Assembly (NCBI GenBank): GCA_037013495.1
Contig: CM072801.1
Location: 80,399,816 to 80,463,815 of the forward strand
Reading direction: 5' to 3'
Source: Hippophae tibetana
Taxonomy: Eukaryota; Streptophyta; Magnoliopsida; Rosales; Elaeagnaceae
Length of the DNA stretch: 64,000 bases
The notes under the pieces were generated by a model. The model ran no database searches. It saw nothing but the letters and a program-made list of their open reading frames with translations, and had not been told where the DNA came from. The translations under genes were made by a program, and so were the position numbers. Position 1 is the first letter of the stretch; every line of letters starts with the position of its first letter. Positions 52,339-63,984 of the stretch are shown in pieces.

Positions 52339-54517
52339 GCTCGTCTCGATCCATACAATAATTTTTGGCCTCGGAATGGGACCTGATTTCTGTACCCAAA
52401 TTCCCTCGTTTACATAACTTATCGAGGGTTTTAAGATTTTTTCATAAATTTGCGGTTTACTTACCTTTGATATGATTCAATAGAGCTGTCAATGAGATAT
52501 TGGTTCCGACAAAGGTTTCTTTATTTATTTGGTCATTAAATCTGTATTCTTCCTAAAAAACTATGGGAGTAGAAAAAGAAAGGCGCTAGTTTTCAAAACT
52601 TCAAAAATACGAAAACATTTGATGAATCAGACTTCCAACATCAAATGACCATAACTTTTGACTGGGGTATCGTAACGACTATTATAATATATCAAATCGG
52701 AGCTCGTCTCAATCCATACAATAATTTTTGGCCTCGGAATGGGACCTGATTTCTGTACCCAAATTCCCTCGGTTACATAACTTATCGAGGGTTTTAAGAT
52801 TTTGTCATAAATTTGCGGTTTACTTACCTTTGATATGATTCAATAGATCTGTCAATGAGATATGGGTTCCGACAAAGGTTTCTTTATTTATTTGGTCATT
52901 AAATCTGTATTCTTCCTAAAAAACTATGGGAGTAGAAAAAGAAAGGCGCTAGTTTTCAAAACTTCAAAAATACGAAAACATTTGATGAATCAGACTTCCA
53001 ACATCAAATGACCATAACTTTTGACTGGGTATCGTAACGACTATTATAATATATCAAATCGGAGCTCGTCTCAATCCATACAATAATTTTTGGCCTGGGA
53101 ATGGGACCTGATTTCTGTACCCAAATTCCCTCGTTTAAATAACTTATCGAGGGTTTTAAGATTTTGTCATAAATTTGCGGTATACTTACCTTTGATATGA
53201 TTCAATAGATCTGTCAATGGATATTGGTTCCGACAAAGGTTTCATAATTTATTTGGTCATTAAATCTGTATTCTTCCTAAAAAACTATGGGAGTAGAAAA
53301 AGAAAGGGCCTAGTTTTCAAAACTTGAAAAATACGAAAACATTTGATGAATCAGACTTCCAACATCGAATGACCATAACTTTTAACTAGGGTATCGTAAC
53401 GACTATTATAATATATCAAAATCGGAGCTCGTCTCGATCCATACAATAATTGTTGGCCTAGCATTGGAACCTGATTTCCGTACCCAATTTACATCATTTA
53501 CATAACTTATCGAGAGTTTGAAGATTTTGTCGTAAATTTCCGGTTTACTAACTTTCGATTTGAATCAATAGAGCTGTAAATGAGATATTGGATCCGACAA
53601 AGGTTTCTTTATTTATTTGGTCAATAAATCTGTATTCTTCCTAAAAACTATGGGAGGAGAAAAAGAAAGGGGCTAGTTTTCATAATTTTACAAATAACAA
53701 AACATTTGATGAATCAGACTTCCAACATCAAATGACCATAACTTTTGACTCGGGTAACGTAACGACTATTATAATATATCAAATCGGAGCTCGTCTCGAT
53801 CCATACAATAATTGTTGGCCTCGGAATGGAACTTGATTTCTGTACCCAAATTCCATCGTTTACATAACTTATCGAGGGTTTGAAGATTTTGTCGTAAATT
53901 TGCGGTTTACTTACCTTCGATATGATTCAATAGATCCGTCAATGAGATATTGGTTCCGACAAATGTTTCTATATTTATTTGGTCCTTAAATCTGTATTCT
54001 TCCTAAAAAAACTATGGGAGCAGAAAAAAGAAAGGGGCTAGTTTTCATAATTTCAGAAATAACAAAACATTTGATGAATCAGACTTCCAACATCAAATGA
54101 CCATAACTTTTGACTGGGGTATCGTAACGACTATTGTAATATATCAAAATCGGAGCTCGTCTCGATCCATACAATAATTGTTGGCCTAGCATTGGAACCT
54201 GATTTCCGTACCCAAATTCCATCGTTTACATAACTTACCGAGAGTTTGAAGATTTTGTTGTGAATTTCCAGTTTATTTACTTTCGATTTGAATCAATAGA
54301 GCTGTATATGAGATATTGGATCCGACAAAGGTTTCTTTATTTATTTGGTCATTAAATCTGTATTCTTCCTAAAAACGTATGGGAGCAGAAAAAGAAAGGG
54401 GCTAGTTTTCAAAATTTCAAAAATAACAAAACATTTGATGAATCAGACTTCCTACATCAAATGACCATAACTTTGGACTGGGGTATCGTAACAACTATTA
54501 AAATATATCAAATCGGA
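52339..54517. repeat. HOR unit, 6 monomers: D-E2-A-B-C-X (2179 bp)
   Basis: Monomers start at 52339, 52702, 53064, 53427, 53789 and 54155. It is two bases short: one g in E2 (gactgggtatc) and one base in A (caatggatattgg). C has ggtccttaaatc as a private change. Confidence 0.94.
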
Positions 54518-54880
54518 GCTCGTCTCGATCCATACAATAATTTTTGGCCTCGGAATGGGACCTGATTTCTGTACCCAAATTCCCTCGGTTACATAACTTA
54601 TCGAGGGTTTTAAGATTTTTTCATAAATTTGCGGTTTACTTACCTTTGATATGATTCAATAGATCTGTCAATGAGATATGGGTTCCGACAAAGGTTTCTT
54701 TATTTATTTGGTCATTAAATCTGTATTCTTCCTAAAAAACTATGGGAGTAGAAAAAGAAAGGCGCTAGTTTTCAAAACTTCAAAAATACGAAAACATTTG
54801 ATGAATGAGACTTCCAACATCAAATGACCATAACTTTTGACTGGGGTATCGTAACGACTATTATAATATATCAAATCGGA
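54518..54880. repeat. D/F-like junction monomer
   Basis: 363 bp. Its head is ctcgatcc as in D, with ccctcggttac, gattttttcataaa, gatctgtc and gatatggg as in F, and gaatgagac. It stands where D and E would normally be two monomers. The unit therefore continues as A-B-C-X' with one monomer fewer. Confidence 0.88.
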
Positions 54881-57428
54881 GCTCGTCTCAATCCATACAA
54901 TAATTTTTGGCCTGGGAATGGGACCTGATTTCTGTACCCAAATTCCCTCGTTTAAATAACTTATCGAGGGTTTTAAGATTTTGTCATAAATTTGCGGTTT
55001 ACTTACCTTTGATATGATTCAATAGATCTGTCAATGAGATATTGGTTCCGACAAAGGTTTCTTAATTTATTTGGTCATTAAATCTGTATTCTTCCTAAAA
55101 AACTATGGGAGTAGAAAAAGAAAGGGGCTAGTTTTCAAAACTTGAAAAATACGAAAACATTTGATGAATCAGACTTCCAACATCGAATGACCATAACTTT
55201 TAACTAGGGTATCGTAACGACTATTATAATATATCAAAATCGGAGCTCGTCTCGATCCATACAATAATTGTTGGCCTAGCATTGGAACCTGATTTCCGTA
55301 CCCAATTTACATCATTTACATAACTTATCGAGAGTTTGAAGATTTTGTCGTAAATTTCTGGTTTACTAACTTTCGATTTGAATCAATAGAGCTGTAAATG
55401 AGATATTGGATCCGACAAAGGTTTCTTTATTTATTTGGTCAATAAATCTGTATTCTTCCTAAAAACTATGGGAGGAGAAAAAGAAAGGGGCTAGTTTTCA
55501 TAATTTTACAAATAACAAAACATTTGATGAATCAGACTTCCAACATCAAATGACCATAACTTTTGACTCGGGTAACGTAACGACTATTATAATATATCAA
55601 ATCGGAGCTCGTCTCGATCCATACAATAATTGTTCGCCTCGGAATGGAACTTGATTTCTGTACCCAAATTCCATCGTTTACATAACTTATCGAGGGTTTG
55701 AAGATTTTGTCGTAAATATGCGGTTTACTTACCTTCGATATGATTCAATAGATCCGTCAATGAGATATTGGTTCCGACAAATGTTTCTATATTTATTTGG
55801 TCATTAAATCTGTATTCTTCCTAAAAAAACTATGGGAGCAGAAAAAAGAAAGGGGCTAGTTTTCATAATTTCAAAAATAACAAAACATTTGATGAATCAG
55901 ACTTCCAATATCAAATGACCATAACTTTTGACTGGGGTATCGTAACGACTATTGTAATATATCAAAATCGGAGCTCGTCTCGATCCATACAATAATTGTT
56001 GGCCAAGCATTGGAACCTGATTTCCGTACCCAAATTCCATCGTTTACATAACTTATCGAGAGTTTGAAGATTTTGTCGTGAATTTCTAGTTTATTTACTT
56101 TCGATTTGAATCAATAGAGCTGTAAATGAGATATTGGATCCGACAAAGGTTTCTTTATTTATTTGGTCATTAAATCTGTATTCTTCCTAAAAACGTATGG
56201 GAGCAGAAAAAGAAAGGGGCTAGTTTTCAAAATTTCAAAAATAACAAAACATTTGATGAATCAGACTTCCAACATCAAATGACCATAACTTTTGACTGGG
56301 GTATCGTAACAACTATTATAATATATCAAATCAGAGCTCGTCTCGATCCATACAATAATTTTTGGCCTCGGAATGGGACCTGATTTCTGTACCCAAATTC
56401 CCTCGTTTACATAACTTATCGAGGGTTTTAAGATTTTGTCATAAATTTGCGGTTTACTTACCTATGATATGATTCAATAGAGCTGTCAATGAGATATTGG
56501 TTCCGACAAAGGTTTCTTTATTTATTTGGTCATTAAATCTGTATTCTTCCTAAAAAACTATGGGAGTACAAAAAGAAAGGGGCTAGTTTTCAAAACTTCA
56601 AAAATACGAAAACATTTGATGAATCAGACTTCCAACATCAAATGACCATAACTTTTAACTAGGGTATCGTAACGACTATTATAATATATCAAAATCGGAG
56701 CTCGTCTCGATCCATACAATAATTGTTGGCCTAGCATTGGAACCTGATTTCCGTACCCAAATTCCATCGTTTACATAACTTATCGAGAGTTTGAAGATTT
56801 TGTCGTAAATTTCCGGTTTACTAACTTTCGATTTGAATTAATAGAGCTGTAAATGAGATATTGGATCCGACAAAGGTTTCTTTATTTATTTGGTCAATAA
56901 ATCTGTATTCTTCCTAAAAAACTATGGGAGGAGAAAAAGAAAGGGGCTAGTTTTCAAAACTTCAAAAATACGAAAACATTTGATGAATCAGACTTCCAAC
57001 ATCAAATGACCATAACTTTTAACTAGGGTATCGTAACGACTATTATAATATATCAAAATCGGAGCTCGTCTCGATCCATACAATAATTGTTGGCCTAGCA
57101 TTGGAACCTGATTTCCGTACCCAAATTCCATCGTTTACATAACTTATCGAGAGTTTGAAGATTTTGTCGTGAATTTCCAGTTTATTTACTTTCGATTTGA
57201 ATCAATAGAGAGCTGTAAATGAGATATTGGATCCGACAAAGGTTTCTTTATTTATTTGGTCATTAAATCTGTATTCTTCCTAAAAACGTATGGGAGCAGA
57301 AAAAGAAAGGGGCTAGTTTTCATAATTTTACAAATAACAAAACATTTGATGAATCAGACTTCCAACATCAAATGACCATAACTTTTGACTGGGGTAACGT
57401 AACGACTATTATAATATATCAAATCGGA
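54881..57428. repeat. Transition block A-B-C-X'-I-II-II, right copy of the distant duplication
   Basis: Monomers start at 54881, 55245, 55607, 55973, 56336, 56700 and 57064. It shares ggccaagcattgg, tcagagctc, cctatgatatg, gagtacaaaaag, gaattaatagagc and aatagagagctg, in order, with 15261-17701. Similarity of the special kind ends near 57322, where this copy turns to a B-like tail (cataattttacaaa) while the left copy keeps an X tail. Private changes are tgttcgcctcgg and aatatgcgg in C. Confidence 0.92.
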
Positions 57429-58886
57429 GCTCGTCTCGATCCATACAATAATTTTTGGCCTCGGAATGGAACCTGATTTCTGTACCCAAATTCCATCGTT
57501 TACATAACTTATCGAGGGTTTGAAGATTTTGTCGTAAATTTGCGGTTTACTTACCTTCGATATGATTGAATAGATCCGTCAATGAGATATTGGTTCCGAC
57601 ATAGGTTTCTATATTTATTTAGTCATTAAATCTGTATTCTTCCGAAAAAATCTATGGGAGCAGAAAAAAGAAAGGGGCTAGTTTTCATAATTTCAAAAAT
57701 AACAAAACGTTTGATGAATCAGACTTCCAACATCAAATGACCATAACTTTTGACTGAGGTATCGTAACGACTATTGTAATATATCAATATCGGAGCTCGT
57801 CTCGATCCATACAATAATTGTTGGCCTAGCATTGGAACCTGATTTCCGTACCCAAATTCCATCGTTTACATAAATTATCGAGAGTTTGAAGATTTTGTTG
57901 TGAATTTCCAGTTTATTTACTTTCGATTTGAATCAATAGAGCTGTAAATGAGATATTGGATCCGACAAAGGTTTCTTTATTTATTTGGTCATTAAATCTG
58001 TATTCTTCCTAAAAACGTATGGGAGCAGAAAAAAAAAGGGGCTAGTTTTCAAAATTTCAAAAATAACAAAACATTTGATGAATCAGACTTCCTACATCAA
58101 ATGACCATAACTTTTGACTAGGGTATCGTAACAACTATTATAATATATCAAATCGGAGCTCGTCTCGATCCATACAATAATTTTTGGCCTCAGAATGGGA
58201 CCTGATTTCTGTACCCAAATTCCCTCGTTTACATAACTTATCGAGGGTTTTAAGATTTTGTCATAAATTTGCGGTTTACTTACCTTTGATATGATTCAAT
58301 AGAGCTGTCAATGAGATATTGGTTCCGACAAAGGTTTCTTTATTTATTTGGTCATTAAATCTGTATTCTTCCTAAAAAACTATGGGAGTAGAAAAAGAAA
58401 GGGGCTAGTTTTCAAAACTTCAAAAATACGAAAACATTTGATGAATCACACTTCCAACATCAAATGACCATAACTTTTGACTGGGGTATCGTAACGACTA
58501 TTATAATATATCAAATCGGAGCTCGTCTCAATCCATACAATAATTTTTGGCCTGGGAATGGGACCTGATTTCTGTACCCAAATTCCCTCGTTTAAATAAC
58601 TTATCGAGGGTTTTAAGATTTTGTCATAAATTTGCGGTTTACTTACCTTTGATATGATTCAATAGAGCTGTCAATGAGATATTGGTTCCGACAAAGGTTT
58701 CTTAATTTATTTGGTCATTAAATCTGTATTCTTCCTAAAAAAACTATGGGAGCAGAAAAAAGAAAGGGGCTAGTTTTCAAAACTTCAAAAATACGAAAAC
58801 ATTTGATGAATCAGACTTCCAACATCAAATGACCATAACTTTTAACTAGGGTACTGTAACGACTATTATAATATATCAAAATCGGA
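57429..58886. repeat. Divergent block III-II-I-I
   Basis: Monomers start at 57429 (III, 366 bp), 57795 (II), 58158 (I, D-like) and 58521 (I, A-headed, 366 bp). Marks are gattgaatagatccg, ttagtcatt, aacgtttgatg, gactgaggtatcg and atcaatatcgg. Together with the 57064 monomer these marks recur at 61799-62745 at an offset of 4735 bp (13 monomers). Confidence 0.9.
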
Positions 58887-60342
58887 GCTCGTCTCGATCC
58901 ATACAATAATTGTTGGCCTAGCATTGGAACCTGATTTCCTTACCCAAATTCCATCGTTTACATAACTTATCGAGAGTTTGAAGATTTTGTCGTGAATTTC
59001 CGGTTTACTAACTTTCGATTTGAATTAATAGAGCTGTAAATGATATATTGGATCCGACAAAGGTTTCTTTATTTATTTGGTCAATAAATCTGTATTCTTT
59101 CTAAAAAACTATGGGAGGAGAAAAAGAAAGGGGCTAGTTTTCATAATTTTACAAATAACAAAACATTTGATGAATCAGATTTCCAACATCAAATGACCAT
59201 AACTTTTGACTGGGGTAACGTAACGACTATTATAATATATCAAATCGGAGCTCGTCTCGATCCATACAATAATTGTTGGCCTCAGAATGGAACCTGATTT
59301 CTGGACCCAAATTCCATCATTTACATAACTTATCGAGGGTTTGAAGATTTTGTCGTAAATTTGCGGTTTACTTACCTTCGATATGATTCAATAGATCCGT
59401 CAATGAGATATTGGTTCCGACAAAGGTTTCTATATTTATTTGGTCATTAAATCTGTATTCTTCCTAAAAAAACTATGGGAGCAGAAAAAAGAAAGGCGCT
59501 AGTTTTCATAATTTCAAAAATAACAAAACATTTGATGAATCAGACTTCCAACATCAAATGACCATAAATTTTGACTGGGGTATCGTAACGACTATTGTAA
59601 TATATCAAAATCGGAGCTCGTCTCGATCCATACAATAATTGTTGGCCTAGCATTGGAACCTGATTTCCGTACCCAAATTCCATCGTTTACATAACTTATC
59701 GAGAGTTTGAAGATTTTGTCGTGAATTTCCAGTTTATTTACTTTCGATTTGAATAAATAGAGCTGTAAATGAGATATTGGATCCGACAAAGGTTTCTTTA
59801 TTTATTTGGTCATTAAATCTGTATTCTTCCTAAAACCGTATGGGAGCAGAAAAAGAAAGTGGCTAGTTTTCAAAATTTCAAAAATAACAAAACATTTGAT
59901 GAATCAGACTTCCAACATCAAATGACCATAACTTCTGACTGGGGTATCGTAAGAACTATTATAATATATCAAATCGGAGCTCGTCTCGATCCATACAATA
60001 ATTTTTGGCCTGGGAATGGGACCTGATTTGTGTACCCAAATTCCCTCGTTTAAATAACTTATCGAGGGTTTTAAAATTTTGTCATAAATTTGCGGTTTAC
60101 TTACCTTTGATATGATTCAATAGAGCTGTCAATGAGATATTGGTTCCAACAAAGGTTTCTTAATTTATTTGGTCATTAAATCTGTATTCTTCCTAAAAAA
60201 CTATGGGAGTAGAAAAAGAAAGGGGCTAGTTTTCAAAACTTCAAAAATACGAAAACATTTGATGAATCAGACTTCCAACATCAAATGACCATAACTTTTA
60301 ACTAGGGTATCGTAACGACTATTATAATATATCAAAATCGGA
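58887..60342. repeat. Tetramer II-III-II-I, first clear copy (1456 bp)
   Basis: Monomers start at 58887 (B-like), 59250 (C-like), 59616 (X-like) and 59979 (type I). The order equals B-C-X-D of the 6-mers. Many private substitutions (gatatattgg, ctggaccc, ccataaatttt, gtaagaac, ttccaacaaag) show more divergence than in the central blocks. Confidence 0.88.
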
Positions 60343-61798
60343 GCTCGTCTCGATCCATACAATAATTGTTGGCCTAGCATTGGAACCTGATTTCCGTACC
60401 CAAATTCCATCGTTTACATAACTTATCGAGAGTTTGAAGATTTTGTCGTGAATTTCCAGTTTATTTACTTTCGATTTGAATCAATAGAGCTGTAAATGAG
60501 ATATTGGATCCGACAAAGGTTTCTTTATTTATTTGGTCATTAAATCTGTATTCTTCCTAAAAAACTATGGGAGTAGAAAAAGAAAGGGGCTAGTTTTCAA
60601 AAACTTCAAAAATACGAAAACATTTGATGAATCAGACTCCCAACATCAAATGACCATAACTTTTGACTGGGGTAACGTAACGACTATTATAATATATCAA
60701 ATCGGAGCTTGTCTCGATCCATACAATAATTGTTGGCCTCGGAATGGAACCTGATTTCTGTACCCAAATTCCATCGTTTACATAACTTATCGAGGGTTTG
60801 AAGATTTTGTCGTAAATTTGCGGTTTACTTACCTTCGATTTGATTCAATAGATCTGTCAATGAGATATAGGTTCCGACAAAGGTTTCTATATTTATTTGG
60901 TCATTAAATCTGTATTCTTCCTAAAAAACTATGGCAGCAGAAAAAAGAAAGGGGCTAGTTTTCATAATTTCAAAAATAACAAAACATTTGATGAATCAGA
61001 CTTCCAACATCAAATGACCATAACTTTTGACTGGGGTATCGTAACGACTATTGTAATATATCAAAATCGGAGCTCGTCTCGATCCATACAATAATTGTTG
61101 GCCTAGCATTGGAACCTGATTTCCGTACCCAAATTCCATCGTTCACATAACTTATCGAGAGTTTGAAGATTTTGTCGTGAATTTCCAGTTTATTTACTTT
61201 CGATTTGAATCAATAGAGCTGTAAATGAGATATTAGATCCGACAAAGGTTTCTTTATTTATTTGGTCATTAAATCTGTATTCTTCCTAAAACCATATGGG
61301 AGCAGAAAAAGAAAGGGGCTAGTTTTCAAAATTTCAAAAATAACAAAACATTTGATGAATCAGACTTCCAACATCAAATGACCATAACTTTTGACTGGGG
61401 TATCGTAACAACTATTATAATATATCAAATCGGAGCTCGTCTCGATCCATACAATAATTTTTGGCCTCGGAATGGGACCTGATTTCTGTACCCAAATTCC
61501 CTCGTTTACATAACTTATCGAGGGTTTTAAGATTTTGTCATAAATTTGCGGTTTACTTACCTTTGATATGATTCAATAGAGCTGTCAATGAGATATTGGT
61601 TCCAACAAAGGTTTCTTAATTTATTTGGTCATTAAATCTGTATTCTTCCTAAAAAACTATGGGAGGAGAAAAAGAAAGGGGCTAGTTTTCAAAACTTCAA
61701 AAATACGAAAACATTTGATGAATCAGACTTCCAACATCAAATGACCATAACTTTTAACTAGGGTATCGTAACGACTATTATAATATATCAAAATCGGA
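60343..61798. repeat. Tetramer II-III-II-I, second copy (1456 bp)
   Basis: Monomers start at 60343 (II, extra a in caaaaacttc), 60707 (III, head gcttgtctcg), 61072 (II) and 61435 (I). Same order and length as the tetramer before it. The gagctc boundary at 60707 is changed to gagctt. Confidence 0.88.
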
Positions 61799-63257
61799 GC
61801 TCGTCTCGATCCATACAATAATTGTTGGCCTAGCATTGGAACCTGATTTCCGTACCCAAATTCCATCGTTTACATAACTTATCGAGAGTTTGAAGATTTT
61901 GTCGTGAATTTCCAGTTTATTTACTTTCGATTTGAATCAATAGAGAGCTGTAAATGAGATATTGGATCCGACAAAGGTTTCTTTATTTATTTGGTCATTA
62001 AATCTGTATTCTTCCTAAAAACGTATGGGAGCAGAAAAAGAAAGGGGCTAGTTTTCATAATTTTACAAATAACAAAACATTTGATGAATCAGACTTGCAA
62101 CATCAAATGACCATAACTTTTGACTGGGGTAACGTAACGACTATTATAATATATCAAATCGGAGCTCGTCTCGATCCATACAATAATTTTTGGCCTCGGA
62201 ATGGAACCTGATTTCTGTACCCAAATTCCATCGTTTACATAACTTATCGAGGGTTTGAAGATTTTGTCGTAAATTTGCGGTTTACTTACCTTCGATATGA
62301 TTGAATAGATCCGTCAATGAGATATTGGTTCGGACATAGGTTTCTATATTTATTTAGTCATTAAATCTGTATTCTTCCTAAAAAATCTATGGGAGCAGAA
62401 AAAAGAAAGGGGCTAGTTTTCATAATTTCAAAAATAACAAAACGTTTGATGAATCAGACTTCCAACATCAAATGACCATAACTTTTGACTGAGGTATCGT
62501 AACGACTATTGTAATATATCAATATCGGAGCTCGTCTCGATCCATACAATAATTGTTGGCCTAGCATTGGAACCTGATTTCCGTACCCAAATTCCATCGT
62601 TTACATAAATTATCGAGAGTTTGAAGATTTTGTTGTGAATTTCCAGTTTATTTACTTTCGATTTGAATCAATAGAGCTGTAAATGAGATATTGGATCCGA
62701 CAAAGGTTTCTTTATTTATTTGGTCATTAAATCTGTATTCTTCCTAAAAAACTATGGGAGCAGAAAAAGAAAGGGGCTAGTTTTCATAATTTCAAAAATA
62801 ACAAAACATTTGATGAATGAGACTTCCAACATCAAATGACCATAACTTTTGACTAGGGTATCGTAACGACTATTATAATATATCAAATCGGAGCTCGTCT
62901 CGATCCATAAAATAATTGTTGGCCTCGGAATGGAACCTGATTTTTGTACCCAAATTCCATCGTTTACATAACTTACCGAGGGTTTGAAGATTTTGTCGTA
63001 AATAAGCAGTTTACTTCCCTTCGATATGATTCAATAGATCCGTCAATGAGATATTGGTTCCGAAAAAGGTTTCTATATTTATTTGGTCATTAAATCTGTA
63101 TTCTTCCTAAAAAACTATGGGAGCAGAAAAAAGAAAGGGGCTAGTTTTCATAATTTCAAAATTAACAAAACATTTGATGAATCAGACTTCCAACATCAAA
63201 TGACCATAACTTTTGACTGGGGTATCGTAACGACTATTGTAATATATCAAAATCGGA
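61799..63257. repeat. Third tetramer, II-III-II followed by III instead of I
   Basis: Monomers start at 61799 (II with aatagagagctg and B tail), 62164 (III), 62530 (II) and 62893 (III, ccataaaataattg, aaataagcag). The first two and most of the third are the 4735-bp duplicate of 57064 onward. The fourth position is taken by a type III monomer, so the tetramer order breaks here. Confidence 0.86.
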
Positions 63258-63984
63258 GCTCGTCTCGATCCATACAATTATTGTTTTCCTAGCATTGGAA
63301 CCTGATTTCCGTACCCAAATTCCATCGTTTACATAACTTATCGAGGGTTTGAAGATTTTGTCGTGAATTTCCAGTTTATTTACTTTCGATTTGAATCAAT
63401 AGAGCTGTAAATGAGATATTGGATCCGACAAAGGTTTCTTTATTTATTTGGTCATTAAATCTGTATTCTTCCTAAAAACGTATGGGAGTAGAAAAAGAAA
63501 GGGGCTAGTTTTCATAATTTCAAAAATAACAAAACATTTGATGAATGAGACTTCCAACATCAAATGACCATAACTTTTGACTGGAGTATCGTAACGACTA
63601 TTATAAAATATCAAAATCGGAGCTCATCTCGATCCATACAATAATTGTTGGCCTAGCATTGGAACCTGATTTCTGTACCCAAATTACATCGTTTACATAA
63701 CTTATCGAGGGTTTTAAGATTTTGTCATAAATTTGCGGTTTACTTACCTTCGATATGATTCAATAGAGCTGTAAATGAGATATTGGTTCCGACAAAGGTT
63801 TCTTTATTTATTTGGTCATTAAATCTATATTCTTCCTAAAAAACTATGGGAGTAGAAAAAGAAAGGGGCTAGTTTTCATAATTTCAAAAATAACAAAACA
63901 TTTGATGAATGAGACTTCCAACATCAAATTACCATAACTTTTGACTAGGGTATCGTAACGACTATTATAATATATCAAATCAGA
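63258..63984. repeat. Last two complete monomers: II and a II/I chimera
   Basis: Monomers start at 63258 (type II, with cattattgttttcctagc) and 63622. The latter has a type II head (cctagcattggaacc) and then type I body marks from about position 50-90 (gagggttttaag, gtcataaatttgcgg, ggttcc). Both carry several private substitutions and gaatgagac. Confidence 0.88.

Noticed and set aside
59592-59789. Open frame of 65 codons on the - strand
   Set aside because: It lies inside one type II monomer. Other type II monomers close it. No coding signature is visible.
60533-63292. Three similar open frames on the + strand (60533-60754, 60897-61094, 63083-63292) with the same start MVIKSVFFLKNYGSRK
   Set aside because: The likeness only reflects the same monomer register in neighbouring copies. 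In most of the other monomers this register is interrupted, and a protein would change frame with each class because lengths of 362-366 bp are not all multiples of three.
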